Source of the DNA: Halogranum rubrum
GTDB lineage: Archaea > Halobacteriota > Halobacteria > Halobacteriales > Haloferacaceae
DNA: 64,000 nucleotides
Reading direction: 5' to 3'
NCBI RefSeq assembly: GCF_900114455.1
Contig: NZ_FOTC01000009.1
Span: 85,469-149,468, forward strand
In this document: piece after piece, positions 54,044 through 62,788 of the stretch
Layout: each line of letters opens with the position of its first letter
Numbering within the stretch: the first letter of the stretch is position 1
Notes under the pieces: model-generated
What the model saw: only the letters and a program-made list of their open reading frames with translations
Databases searched by the model: none
Told to the model about the DNA's origin: nothing
Made by a program: the position numbers and the translations under genes

Positions 54044-55273
54044 ATGACCGTCAGTCGGCGAACGATGCTCGCAGGCGCGGCGACCGCTGGGTTCGGCGCA
54101 CTCACTGGCTGTCTCGGCGCCGTCGTCGGTCACGACCGGTCCACCGGAGACGGCACCGACGAAGACACGGAGGTCGCACTCCGGTCGGCAGTCGACGCCG
54201 TCGTCGGCGAACACGAGTCGGTACCGGCACCGACGAACGAACTCACCGTCCGGACCGACGCTTTGGCGGGTGTAACCGACCACTTCGACCGCTACTCGTT
54301 GCAGGCGGCGACCATCGAGACCTACGCCCGACGCCAAGGGTACGAGTTCGCGGGCGACGCGCGCGTGTGGGTCGCTCTCTCGACGTATCCGACTGCGACC
54401 CGACCGGCCGAGCGCATCGCCGTCGGCCGGAGCGACGTCCGCTCCGACGTGACAGAACGCGACCAGCGAGTGACGGTTCCCCTCGCGGTCGACCGTGTTC
54501 CGGTTCGGCCACTCTTCTTCGAGGCGTATCTGGTTCGGGCGGACCGCGACTTCCAGACGATGCAGGCCGGCGACGGTGAGAAGTTGTGCGAGAGCGACCC
54601 GTTCGTCGCCGTCAACGGCCGACTCGCGCGTGTCGACCACGAGACGGCCCGCGACACGTTGTCGAAACCGGGCTATCGCCGTACCGCCGCCGAAGGAGTG
54701 TACCGTCTCCACTTCGAGGGACAGACGAGCGGACGGGCGTGGACGGTGTCGTTCGTCGCCTACAAGTCGGCGTACGTCCGCGAGAAGTACGCCGAGCGAA
54801 AGCGTCGGAGCCAGTACGTCACCGACGCGCTGGCCGACGGGACGGCCGACGCGTTCGGCGCGATTCTCAACGCCGAGGCGGAAGCCAACGGCTTCCACAC
54901 GCGGCGTGCGAAGGTCGACTTCCTCATCGACTTCGTCCAGAACCTTCCGTACGTCCCCGACGACGTGAGTACGGGCTACGACGACTACACGAAGCACGTC
55001 GTCGAGACGCTGGTCGACGGCGGCGGCGACTGCGAGGATACGGCCGTGATGCTGGCGTCACTGCTCCAGTCGTCGTCGTTCGAGTACGACACCGTGCTCC
55101 TCCTCTTTCCGGGGCACATGGCCGTCGGCGTCTACGGCGAGGGACTCCCCGGTGCGTACTACGAATACAGGGGCCGACGGTACTACTACGTCGAGACGAC
55201 GGGTCGTGGCTGGGACCTCGGTGTCGTCCCCGACGGGTACCGGACTGCCTCCGCAACAGTCTCGCAAGTCTGA
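54044..55273 (+). CDS. Tat lipoprotein with transglutaminase-like domain
   Basis: This 409-residue exported protein has a twin-arginine signal and lipobox (SRRTMLAGAATAGFGALTGC, Cys about residue 20). The C-terminal domain shows a transglutaminase-like site: DGGGDCEDTAVMLASLL with the catalytic Cys, then PGHMAVGVYGEG (His) and YVETTGRGWDLG (Asp). The middle (residues about 60-270) has no domain I know. It probably acts on cell-surface material as a peptidase or cross-linker; this is inferred from the family. A TATA-like TATTTATTTT lies about 32 nt before the ATG. Confidence 0.82.
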   Translation: MTVSRRTMLAGAATAGFGALTGCLGAVVGHDRSTGDGTDEDTEVALRSAVDAVVGEHESVPAPTNELTVRTDALAGVTDHFDRYSLQAATIETYARRQGYEFAGDARVWVALSTYPTATRPAERIAVGRSDVRSDVTERDQRVTVPLAVDRVPVRPLFFEAYLVRADRDFQTMQAGDGEKLCESDPFVAVNGRLARVDHETARDTLSKPGYRRTAAEGVYRLHFEGQTSGRAWTVSFVAYKSAYVREKYAERKRRSQYVTDALADGTADAFGAILNAEAEANGFHTRRAKVDFLIDFVQNLPYVPDDVSTGYDDYTKHVVETLVDGGGDCEDTAVMLASLLQSSSFEYDTVLLLFPGHMAVGVYGEGLPGAYYEYRGRRYYYVETTGRGWDLGVVPDGYRTASATVSQV

Positions 55274-55333
55274 CTGTTGCGGTGAGTGGACCAGACGACT
55301 TACGTAGTCTGGCTTCGAGAGTACGTGACACAC

Positions 55334-55411
55334 ATGGTTCGCGAGGACGTTACGTCGTGCGGTAGTCTCCGACACCTTCACGACGACGCCGTGGCGGAGG
55401 TGCACCGATGA
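55334..55411 (+). CDS. 25-codon ORF coupled to the HPr gene
   Basis: The ATG at 55334 lies about 28 nt after a TATA-like CTTACGTAG, so it is probably the first start codon of a near-leaderless mRNA. The 25-residue product ends AVAEVHR. Its TGA overlaps the ATG of the HPr gene (ATGA), and GGAGGTG inside its last codons acts as the ribosome-binding site for HPr. It looks like a translational leader for HPr. Confidence 0.5.
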   Translation: MVREDVTSCGSLRHLHDDAVAEVHR

Positions 55412-55704
55412 GCGACGGAAGTGGAAACGAACGCATCGTGACCGTCTCGACAGAAGCAGGTATCCACGCTCGCCCTGCCGACGTGTTCATCGAGACTGCA
55501 AAACGGTTCGAGGCGGACGTCAGAATCTCGCGCACCGACTCTGACGACGTCGTCGACGCCGACAGTATGATCGCAATCAACAGTTTGGGTGTTCGCGACG
55601 GCGAGCAGGTTCGACTCACTGCCGAGGGTCCAGACGCGGCCGCCGCACTCGACGCACTCGAAGCCGTCTTGACGACGCCGGAGACCGAACTCGGCGAGGC
55701 CTGA
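55408..55704 (+). CDS. ptsH: HPr family phosphocarrier protein (second copy)
   Basis: This 98-residue HPr has STEAGIHARPADVFIETA with His near residue 21, and DADSMIAINSLGV as the second signature. It differs from the glpK-linked HPr (VPEAGLHARPAAKFVE). No PTS permease or enzyme I lies near it; in Haloferax the corresponding position carries a fructose PTS as I recall. It may serve a PTS encoded elsewhere or a regulatory role. Translation is coupled to the upstream 25-codon ORF. Confidence 0.92.
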   Translation: MSDGSGNERIVTVSTEAGIHARPADVFIETAKRFEADVRISRTDSDDVVDADSMIAINSLGVRDGEQVRLTAEGPDAAAALDALEAVLTTPETELGEA

Positions 55705-55801
55705 ACGGAGCGGTGAGGGTCGAGCGGAGAAACCTGCGTCTCCGACACGCGTGCCACACGGCACCGAGAGGCGTGGGGTTAAGGCTCTCGCACACCAACA
55801 G

Positions 55802-55957
55802 ATGAGTATGCCGCAAGTCCACTTAGACGACGAGACGCTCGCTCGCCTCGACAACCTCCGAGAAGAAGACGAAGAGTACGACGAGTTGATCACCGAACTC
55901 ATCAACATCTACGAGGCCAACGAGATGACGCTCTTTCACTCGGGCGACGAAATCTAA
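55802..55957 (+). CDS. Small antitoxin-like protein (DUF7557 type)
   Basis: This 51-residue acidic protein reads MPQVHLDDETLARLDNLREE after a short start and ends FHSGDEI. It has the beta-alpha-alpha look of VapB/RHH-like antitoxins. No toxin gene adjoins it. The ATG at 55802 is favoured over an upstream start at 55751. It resembles haloarchaeal DUF7557 proteins as I recall. Confidence 0.6.
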   Translation: MSMPQVHLDDETLARLDNLREEDEEYDELITELINIYEANEMTLFHSGDEI

Positions 55958-55960
55958 CAG

Positions 55961-56422
55961 CTACTCTTGGTACGCGATTCGGACCTGATTCCACTTTCCT
56001 TTCGCTTCGAGATGCTGTTGGAGCGCGTCTGCGTACTCCTGGGTGAGTTGCTCGGCCGCCTCCAACTCCTCGTCGCTCCCACCAGCGCCACCGCCTGACC
56101 CGAGTCCGAACGCACGCTTCAGCGACCCGAACACGCCGCCGCCAGAGCTGTCGGAACCGTCGTTCGACCCACCCGCCGCGCCGCCCATCGCACCCATCTG
56201 CGAGCGGATGTTCTTCAGTTCGGGCATGATCTGTGGGAGCTTCTCCGTGTCGGCGACGATTCGCGCCCGTTCTTCGTCGTCTGCGTGCTCGATTTCGAAC
56301 TCCGTCGCCGTCATGATGAGACCCCACTCCTGTCCGGAGAACCGCGAGGCCTGTACCCGGTCGTTGAACTCGCGGTCGACCGTCATCCGGTCGCCGACGA
56401 TGCTGTCGGTCCAATTTGCCAT
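55961..56422 (-). CDS. DUF5799 family protein
   Basis: This 153-residue protein begins ANWTDSIVGDRMTVDREFNDRV, continues with the conserved FSGQEWGLIMTATEFEIE and a Gly/Ser-rich low-complexity centre (residues about 78-115), and ends with a helical EELEAAEQLTQEYADALQQH stretch. This matches haloarchaeal DUF5799, function unknown. The frame upstream of the ATG at 56422 has no support. Confidence 0.82.
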   Translation of the reverse strand: MANWTDSIVGDRMTVDREFNDRVQASRFSGQEWGLIMTATEFEIEHADDEERARIVADTEKLPQIMPELKNIRSQMGAMGGAAGGSNDGSDSSGGGVFGSLKRAFGLGSGGGAGGSDEELEAAEQLTQEYADALQQHLEAKGKWNQVRIAYQE

Positions 56423-56533
56423 GCCCGGTCTTTGGACGAGCGGGTCTATCAGGGTTGTGTTGAGTTTCCGACCCCCTGATAGCGACAGAATCGCGCATAA
56501 AGAGTTTTGCCCGGGTCTTCCGTACGCCGGGGT

Positions 56534-56866
56534 ATGACCGAGTACACCGTCGAGTTCGTCGGTACGGGTGAGACGATTCAGGTGTCGGACAAACAGACCA
56601 TCCTGAAGGCCTGTATCGAGGAAGGCATCGCACAGGAGTACTCCTGTCGCGTCGGGATGTGTCTGGCGTGTTCCGCCGAAATTATCGAGGGTGAAGTCAC
56701 CCAACCCGCCGCCCGTGGGTTCACCGACGAGGAACGTGAAGCCTACGCGCTCACCTGCATGGCTCGCCCGCAGTCGGACCTGAAACTCGACCGCGGGAAG
56801 TACCCGCCGAGCATCGAGAACGACGTCGAAGCCACCACCGACGCCGCCGCGGCCGACGACGACTGA
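56534..56866 (+). CDS. Plant-type [2Fe-2S] ferredoxin
   Basis: This 110-residue ferredoxin has Cys ligands in YSCRVGMCLACSAE (C-x4-C-x2-C) and a fourth in ALTCMARP. The chain is shorter than the abundant haloarchaeal Fdx (about 128 residues) because it lacks the long N-terminal acidic insertion. Its electron partner is unknown. Residues beyond about 95 form an acidic tail. Confidence 0.88.
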   Translation: MTEYTVEFVGTGETIQVSDKQTILKACIEEGIAQEYSCRVGMCLACSAEIIEGEVTQPAARGFTDEEREAYALTCMARPQSDLKLDRGKYPPSIENDVEATTDAAAADDD

Positions 56867-56915
56867 GTCCACGCGAGACCGTAAGAGCGCCGTTCCGTCG
56901 GCTCTCGACGCTGTG

Positions 56916-57758
56916 CTACTGCCGGTTCTCTGCCATCCACTCGACACCGAAGTCGACGAGTGACCGCTGGTCGACCAGTTTCGCAGTCGCAGCCCCGACT
57001 TCACCGTCGACTAGTTCTTCTTCCGTCTCGAACGCCTCGCCGATTTCGGCGAAGTCGTCCGCGTCGATTACGAGGTCGTCGTACTCCAGCCAGCGTCGCT
57101 CACCGTCGACGAGGGCCGGGGCACCCTTCGTCCGGTACTCCTTCGAGTAGTCGGCGCGGTACTCGGCGAGATGGAGCGAGGTGTTCGTCTCGTGGCCGGT
57201 GCCGAGCAGGAGGACCCGCGCGTCGAGGTCGTACAGCCGCCCGAGTGGGGAGTCCTCACCGAGAGAGCCTTCGATGGGATGGTCTTCGACCACGTCGACA
57301 GCCATCGGTCCCTGCGCCGCGAAGGAGTACGTCGGATGATTCGAGCGCCGCGTCTCGGGATAGTCGCGGAAGCACTCGGGAACCGCGCCCATCATCCACG
57401 TCGGCGTGATTTCGGGGCGGTACGGGGTCATCGTCTCCCGCAGGGTCTCGACCCACTCGCTGGGGACCGGTGGGTTCTCCCACTCGCCCGGGTCCGAACA
57501 CTGCGAGGTGTGTGTCGGCGTGACGAGCGCCCCGCTCTCGCCGACGGCTTCGAGCAACGCGTCGACGACGGCGGGAGCGCCGCCGCTGACCCATCCCAAC
57601 GAGGAGAGCGAGGAGTGGACGAGGAGGGTCTCGCCGCGCTCGACGCCGAGGGTCTGGAGGTCAGAGACGAGAGTGTCCGTCGTCACCGGTTCGTCGACCA
57701 TCTTCATGAGTCGACGGTGTCCCTCGCGTTCGTCGCCACCGTCCGAGTCGTCGGTCAT
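56916..57758 (-). CDS. AAC(3)-family N-acetyltransferase
   Basis: This 280-residue enzyme has the AAC(3) hallmarks LLVHSSLSSLGWVSGGAPAVV, PTHTSQCSDPGEWENPPVP, RSNHPTYSFAAQGP and LLLGTGHETNTSLHLAEY. The family acetylates the 3-amino group of aminoglycosides; archaeal members are probably housekeeping enzymes with other amine substrates. The first about 20 residues are an acidic extension; Met18 or Met20 are alternative starts. Confidence 0.86.
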   Translation of the reverse strand: MTDDSDGGDEREGHRRLMKMVDEPVTTDTLVSDLQTLGVERGETLLVHSSLSSLGWVSGGAPAVVDALLEAVGESGALVTPTHTSQCSDPGEWENPPVPSEWVETLRETMTPYRPEITPTWMMGAVPECFRDYPETRRSNHPTYSFAAQGPMAVDVVEDHPIEGSLGEDSPLGRLYDLDARVLLLGTGHETNTSLHLAEYRADYSKEYRTKGAPALVDGERRWLEYDDLVIDADDFAEIGEAFETEEELVDGEVGAATAKLVDQRSLVDFGVEWMAENRQ

Positions 57759-57857
57759 ACCCAGGCTTCAGCGGGTGGTGATTTCAGTGTCTCGGCGGTG
57801 TGTGAGTAGTTCACACGATACTGACGAGGAGGCGGGCAGTCACCTACGGCGCTCGAC

Positions 57858-59036
57858 TCACTCCACTGTCCCCGAGACGGCGCAGTTGTTCGGCCCGAGT
57901 TCGAGCGTGAACGCCTCTTCGTCGTCCGCGTCGTGTCGACCGAGATTCGTCTCGACAATCGTCTCGTAGTTGGCCGGTTGCGGCGGCATGTTCGCCACCG
58001 AATACTCCACGAAGTCGTCTTCGCCCATCGAGAGCGCGTCGAGTCGTGTCCGGAGGTCCGCGAGTGTCGCGATGTAGCCACCGCTGTCGTCGGGCGTCGC
58101 CGACTCGCCGAAGTGCCCCGGTGCAATCCGCGTCTCCGGGGGTAGGTCGAGCAGTCTGTCGTGAATCGTCGCGAAGAGTGTCTGTGCCATCTCTCTCGCG
58201 CCCGCGTCGCCGACTTCGAGGTCCGGCCGTGCGACACTGTCGAGGAAGACCGTGTCTCCCGAGAAGAGGAGGTCGCCGAGTCGGAACGACGTCATCTCCG
58301 TCGTGTGTCCCGGCGTCGCCAACGCGGTCAGTTCGACGCTGCCAACGGCGACCGTCTCGCCATCGGCGACAGTCCGAGCGTCGAACGCGAGGCCGCGGTC
58401 CACTGCGCCTTCGGGCAGCACTCGCTCACAGTCGGTCTCGGAGGCAACGTCGCGGACGCCGGAGACGTGGTCGGCGTGGACGTGTGTGTCGACGGCGGCG
58501 ACGAGTTCGGCCCCTCGCTGGTTCGCGTCTGCGACGTACCGGTCGGTGAACGCGCGAAGCGGGTCGATGACGATGGCTTCGTCGCCGGCGACGACGAGGT
58601 AGGCGAGACAGCCGCTGGAGGGGCGCTGGTACTGGAGAATCGTCGCATCTTCGTGGGGGAGTTCGACAGAGTCGTAGACGCGGGCCCAGCCTTCCATGCC
58701 GCCTTCGAGATTCATCGCTTCGACGCCCGCGTCGAGGAGCGTCTCGGCGACGAAGGCGCTTGCCTTCCCTTCGCCGCAGACGACGAGAACCGGTTCGTCG
58801 AGGTCCGCGACGAGGTCGGCGGTGGTCCCCTTGACCTTCGCAGCCATGAATTTCGCGTGCGGAATCTGTGTGGCGTCGACGTTCTCGCCGTCGATGTGCC
58901 ACGCCTCGAACTCGTCTCGGTTCCGCACGTCGAGGAGGGTGAGTGCGTCACCGGCGCGGAGACGTTCGCGGAGAGCGCTCGGCGAGAGCGACGGCACCGA
59001 GTCGTCGGCATTCGGTGTCTCTGAAGAGTCGGTCAT
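57858..59036 (-). CDS. Rhodanese-MBL fold fusion (persulfide dioxygenase-like)
   Basis: This 392-residue protein has an N-terminal rhodanese domain (residues about 15-122) with the active-site loop VVCGEGKAS (Cys87), then an MBL domain with HVHADH (His185, His187, Asp189, His190), TPGHTTE (His244) and FSGDTVF (Asp261). MBL and rhodanese are usually fused in the opposite order. The pairing suggests glutathione or low-molecular-weight thiol persulfide metabolism. The ATG at 59036 precedes the rhodanese domain directly; the long frame upstream is unsupported. Confidence 0.85.
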   Translation of the reverse strand: MTDSSETPNADDSVPSLSPSALRERLRAGDALTLLDVRNRDEFEAWHIDGENVDATQIPHAKFMAAKVKGTTADLVADLDEPVLVVCGEGKASAFVAETLLDAGVEAMNLEGGMEGWARVYDSVELPHEDATILQYQRPSSGCLAYLVVAGDEAIVIDPLRAFTDRYVADANQRGAELVAAVDTHVHADHVSGVRDVASETDCERVLPEGAVDRGLAFDARTVADGETVAVGSVELTALATPGHTTEMTSFRLGDLLFSGDTVFLDSVARPDLEVGDAGAREMAQTLFATIHDRLLDLPPETRIAPGHFGESATPDDSGGYIATLADLRTRLDALSMGEDDFVEYSVANMPPQPANYETIVETNLGRHDADDEEAFTLELGPNNCAVSGTVE

Positions 59037-59124
59037 AGATGTGCTACGTCGCCGCCGAGTAAAAATCCGAACCGAGCGTGACGCCGCGCGAACGTTGAAA
59101 CCCGTCGGCCACCTGACTCTCTCC

Positions 59125-59760
59125 ATGGACGCCGATAGCTTCCTCGACGCCGTAGAACAGTCGAAGGCGACACCGCTCTCCCGACTCGCCTCGAACAACC
59201 TCCTCGTCGCGCTGACCGACGCCGACCTGGAGGTGCCGGTGGTCCTTCGCGTCGCCGCTAACAGCGAGAACGCCGCTCGCAACACGTTCCACGAGTGGGC
59301 CGAGAGCGAGACGAACGACGAAGTCCGCGAAGCGTTCGAACACGTTGCGGCGCAAGAAGACGAACACTACGAGCGGGTGGTCAGCGAGATGGACGACACC
59401 GACTTCGACCCGGTCGACGGCGGCGCGATGCACAGCTATCTCCGCGGACGCGACGACACGGTGGAGCGACTCGCCGCCGGACTCGTCGGCCGCGGACTCG
59501 TCAGCGTCCGCTCGCACACCCAGATTGTCAGCTTCTTCGTCAACGAGGCCGACGAGACGCGTGCGAACCTCTTTCGAGACCTCAAACGCGAGACCCAAGA
59601 GGAGATAGACCTCGGACTGGAACTGCTCGACGACGTTTGTGCAGACGACGAGGACTGGCAACGTGCCCAGATGGTCGCAGAGTACGTGATTCAACTCGCC
59701 TACGACGACTACGCGGACTCGCTCAGAGGGATGGGATTGGACCCGAAGCCGGTCTGTTAG
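59125..59760 (+). CDS. Ferritin-like (rubrerythrin-like) diiron protein
   Basis: This 211-residue helical protein has ExxH motifs of the ferritin-like fold (FEHVAAQEDEHYERVV) and a second helix pair (LFRDLKRETQEEIDLG), giving four-helix-bundle metal ligands. It lacks the rubredoxin tail of true rubrerythrins. It may bind iron or reduce peroxide. The MOSC gene follows after 44 nt. Confidence 0.72.
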   Translation: MDADSFLDAVEQSKATPLSRLASNNLLVALTDADLEVPVVLRVAANSENAARNTFHEWAESETNDEVREAFEHVAAQEDEHYERVVSEMDDTDFDPVDGGAMHSYLRGRDDTVERLAAGLVGRGLVSVRSHTQIVSFFVNEADETRANLFRDLKRETQEEIDLGLELLDDVCADDEDWQRAQMVAEYVIQLAYDDYADSLRGMGLDPKPVC

Positions 59761-59804
59761 TCTGCGACACGAACCACTTTCTCCGTTCCCGCCCTACGAA
59801 CTAC

Positions 59805-60323
59805 ATGACCCAAACTGGACGCGTCGAGACGGTCTTCATCGCACTGGAAGACTCCGCACCGATGGAGGAACTGGACGCCGTCGAGGCCGTCGAGGGCGGT
59901 CTCTCGGGCGACCGTTATCTGACCGGGCGAGGCTACTACTCACCGTTCGACGTCTGCGAAGTGACGTTCATCGAAGCCGAAGCTATCGACGACATCCGCG
60001 ACGAGTTCGACATCGATCTGTCCGATGGACGGCACCGCCGCAACGTCGTCACGCGCGGTGTCGACCTCTACGACCTCTTGAAGACGACGTTCCGCGTCGG
60101 CGACGTGGAGTTCCGCGGCACTCGACCACGGCCCCCCTGCGCTCACGTCGAGGAAGTCGCCGACGAAGAGCACGTCACGCGGGCGTTGGCACAGCGACGC
60201 GGTGGAATCTGTGCGGACGTCGTGACAGAAGGGACGATTCGCGTCGGCGACGATATCGAAGTCGTCGAAGCGTCGCCGCGAGACGTGGGTCGGTCAATCG
60301 TCGACAGACTGCGCGGGGAGTGA
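59805..60323 (+). CDS. MOSC domain protein
   Basis: This 172-residue protein is a stand-alone MOSC domain: VEAVEGGLSGDRYLTGRG near the start, RHRRNVVTRGVDLYDLL, and RPCPPCAHVEEV-like Cys segment (RPRPPCAHVEEVAD) with the reactive Cys, ending RVGDDIEVVE. MOSC domains handle sulfur attached to molybdenum cofactor or act on N-hydroxylated compounds. The start codon at 59805 was chosen from domain position. Confidence 0.85.
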   Translation: MTQTGRVETVFIALEDSAPMEELDAVEAVEGGLSGDRYLTGRGYYSPFDVCEVTFIEAEAIDDIRDEFDIDLSDGRHRRNVVTRGVDLYDLLKTTFRVGDVEFRGTRPRPPCAHVEEVADEEHVTRALAQRRGGICADVVTEGTIRVGDDIEVVEASPRDVGRSIVDRLRGE

Positions 60324-60350
60324 GCGAAAGGCATCACCGCTCGCGGAAAC

Positions 60351-61307
60351 CTACGGGAAGATACTGTCAGGGACGTACGCCGTCACGATCCAGTTCGGCG
60401 CGTCGACGACTTCGCTGACCTTCAGGTCGACCGCCGCCGAGCAGAGGATGTAGGCCTCGCCGCGAGTTAGCCCGCGTTCCGCTTCGAGGTGGTCGATCAT
60501 GTGCCGGACCGCCTTCTTCGTCGCCTCCATCAGGTCGGGTGCGATGCCGGTCGTCGCGTACATCGGTTCGTCTTGCCCCGTCGGCGTGAACGGTCCCGTG
60601 GTCTTCAGTTGCGGTTGCTCGATATCCATGTCCTTGCGGACGTCGAAGCGGGCGGTGACGAACATCGGGGCTTCGATGCCGGTGACGCAGACTTCGCCGT
60701 CGCCCTGCGCGGCGTGGCAGTCGGCCGTCGAGAACAGCGCCCCCTCGACCTCGACGGGGAGATAGACCGTCGACCCCTTCGTCATGTGTTTGACGTCCAT
60801 GTTGCCGCCGGTGTCTCGTGGCGGCAGCGTGTCGTGTTCGCCGTCCTCGCCGGGGGCGACGCCGATGATTCCCGGGAACATGTCGAGTGGAACCTCGATA
60901 CCGTTCACGAAGTGCCCGACGTCGTCGTCGAGGTCCCAAATGTGCAGTCCCGCCTCCTCGAAGTCCTCCGGGAGAAGCCCGAGTCCCATGTCTCCGGGCA
61001 TGTAGCCGGTGAAGCCCCAGCCCTTGTGCTCGAAGTCGAGCAGTTCGACTTCGAGAACGTCGCCCGGTTCCGCGCCCTCGACGGCGACGGGGCCGGTCAG
61101 CGGGTGGACCGGGTCGAACGTCGCGTTCGCGAGGTCTTCGACGCCGGAGTCGGGACCGACCTGTCCGTCCAGCGCATCGCGACACTCGAACCGGACGACG
61201 TCGCCGGGTTCGACCGTCACGAGTGGGTCGAGGCTGTTGTCCCAGACGTTGTGGACGTTCTCGTCGTCGTCGCTCAGGTCGTAGTCGACGGTGTACGATT
61301 GTGACAT
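60351..61307 (-). CDS. Acetamidase/formamidase family protein
   Basis: This 318-residue enzyme of the FmdA/AmdA family has the conserved segments NVWDNSLDPLVTVEPGDVV, GPVAVEGAEPGDVLEVELL, PPRDTGGNMDVKHMTKGSTVYLPV and LFSTADCHAAQGDGEVC. The His/Asp/Glu residues of DCHAAQGDGE are typical of the metal and active region. It hydrolyses small amides, releasing ammonia. It is shorter than bacterial formamidases (about 400 residues). A gene of its own, with no partner near. Confidence 0.88.
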   Translation of the reverse strand: MSQSYTVDYDLSDDDENVHNVWDNSLDPLVTVEPGDVVRFECRDALDGQVGPDSGVEDLANATFDPVHPLTGPVAVEGAEPGDVLEVELLDFEHKGWGFTGYMPGDMGLGLLPEDFEEAGLHIWDLDDDVGHFVNGIEVPLDMFPGIIGVAPGEDGEHDTLPPRDTGGNMDVKHMTKGSTVYLPVEVEGALFSTADCHAAQGDGEVCVTGIEAPMFVTARFDVRKDMDIEQPQLKTTGPFTPTGQDEPMYATTGIAPDLMEATKKAVRHMIDHLEAERGLTRGEAYILCSAAVDLKVSEVVDAPNWIVTAYVPDSIFP

Positions 61308-61546
61308 GCGCTAGCAACGCACGACGTGACGGAGCAAAAAGACACAGGTGGCGGAAGTCTGCACCTCGGTGGCTTCGATGGATAGCCGCGTCACTACGGA
61401 AATGGACGAGTTCTGAAAAAGTATTGCTGGTTCGACGTCGGCTTACGCCTCGTCGAACAGCGCAGCACTCCGTGCTGCTGGCCCGACGAGTCGTTTCACT
61501 CCTCGTCGAACAACACAGAGCAAAGCTCAGCAGGTTTGACCTCGGC
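61308..61546 (-). repeat. Downstream region of gnaD with repeated 3'-end segments and a hairpin
   Basis: On the minus strand the last codons of gnaD (TTTGACGAGGCGTAAGCCGA) recur as TTCGACGAGGAGTGA and TTCGACGAGGCGTAAGCCGA further downstream, so the gene's end appears three times. Between copies is a perfect 7-bp hairpin (GCAGCAC-TCC-GTGCTGC), and a T-run (ATACTTTTT) follows. This looks like serial duplication of a gene end that retained a terminator. Confidence 0.6.
61420..61480 (-). terminator. Candidate terminator of gnaD
   Basis: The hairpin GCAGCAC/GTGCTGC (loop TCC) near 61461-61477 is followed on the minus strand by the last repeated segment and ATACTTTTTC. A T-run is the usual archaeal termination signal; the hairpin may stabilise the RNA end. 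Confidence 0.4.
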
Positions 61547-62788
61547 TTACGCCTCGTCAAACAACGTCTCGCCGTCGATCATCTTCTCTTCGACGACGTC
61601 CATGTCGAGGGTGACGCCGAGACCGGGATTCTCCGGAATCTCGATGTAGCCGTCCTCGATGACGTCCTCTTCGACCAGGTCCTCCCACCAGCCGAGTTGG
61701 TAGGAGTGGTACTCGACGGCCAGCGAGTTCGGGATAGCCGTGGCAACGTGGGCGCTCGCCATCGTCGCGACGGGCGAGGAGACGTTGTGCATGGCGACCG
61801 GCACGTAGTAGGTGTCGGCCATGTCCGCAATCTTTCGCGTCTCGCGCATCCCACCGACTTTCGGCATGTCGGGTGCGATGATGTCGACGGCCTGCTCTTC
61901 GAGGAGACGACGGTGACCGTGCTTCCGGTAAACGTTCTCGCCTGCCGTGATGGGCGTCGTCGGGCACGACTCCGTGACCTCACGCTGGACGTCGTGGTTC
62001 TCCGGCGGGACGGGGTCTTCGAGCCACCAGACGTCGTAGTCGGCGATGGCGGCGGCGAGACGCTTCGCGCTGCCTGCCGAGAACGTCCAGTGACAGTCGA
62101 AGGCGACGTCGGCCTTGTCCTTCACGCGCTCGGTGACGGCTTCGACGATTTCGGCCTTGTGTCGAATCTCCGAGTTACGAAGGTGGCGGTTCGCGCGGTC
62201 CTTCTCGTGACCCGAGGGAACGTCGAGGTCGAACTTCAGGGCGTCGTAGCCGAGTTCCTCGACGACACGCTCTGCCTCGTCGGCACAGGCCTGCGGGTCG
62301 GCCTCGTCGGCGGTGTGGCAGTCACAGTAGACGCGTACCTGGTCGCGGTACTTGCCACCGAGCAGTTGGTAGGCGGGAACGTCGAGAATCTTCCCTGCCA
62401 GGTCGTGCAGGGCGATTTCGATACCGGAGATGGCGGTGACGGTGACACCCTGAACGGAGCCCTCACCGGACATCTTCTGGACGAGATGCTCGAACATCCG
62501 GTCGATGTCCAGCGGGTTCTCGCCGATGAGGAACGGCTTCATCCGCTCGATGAGTTCCGGCACGCCGGCACCCCAGTAGGCTTCACCGGTGCCGACGACG
62601 CCCGCGTCTGTGTAGATTCGAACGAGCGTCCACGGGAAGTTCCCGTCGATCATCGTCGTCTGGATATCCGTAATCTCGACGTCGCGGCCCCCACCGCGCT
62701 TGGCCGAGACGCCCATCGTCTCCGAGGAGAGCTCTCGCATCGTGTACTCCGCGTTCGGGTCGTGGAGTTCTGCGTAGTTGCGGCTCAT
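61547..62788 (-). CDS. gnaD: Gluconate dehydratase-type enolase superfamily enzyme
   Basis: This 413-residue mandelate-racemase-type enzyme dehydrates a sugar acid. Metal ligands are Asp231 (VAFDCHW), Glu257 (WWLEDP) and Glu284 (TAGENVYR), and a catalytic His lies in AMHNVSSPVA. It resembles haloarchaeal D-gluconate dehydratases of the semiphosphorylative Entner-Doudoroff pathway; the related xylonate dehydratase is the main alternative. The ATG at 62788 gives the family length; an ATG at 62812 adds eight residues. A TTTTAC box about 28 nt upstream supports this start. Confidence 0.9.
   Translation of the reverse strand: MSRNYAELHDPNAEYTMRELSSETMGVSAKRGGGRDVEITDIQTTMIDGNFPWTLVRIYTDAGVVGTGEAYWGAGVPELIERMKPFLIGENPLDIDRMFEHLVQKMSGEGSVQGVTVTAISGIEIALHDLAGKILDVPAYQLLGGKYRDQVRVYCDCHTADEADPQACADEAERVVEELGYDALKFDLDVPSGHEKDRANRHLRNSEIRHKAEIVEAVTERVKDKADVAFDCHWTFSAGSAKRLAAAIADYDVWWLEDPVPPENHDVQREVTESCPTTPITAGENVYRKHGHRRLLEEQAVDIIAPDMPKVGGMRETRKIADMADTYYVPVAMHNVSSPVATMASAHVATAIPNSLAVEYHSYQLGWWEDLVEEDVIEDGYIEIPENPGLGVTLDMDVVEEKMIDGETLFDEA

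Noticed and set aside
55802..55957. A toxin-antitoxin pair with the small antitoxin-like protein.
   Set aside because: The neighbouring genes (HPr and DUF5799) do not look like toxins, so no partner is supported.
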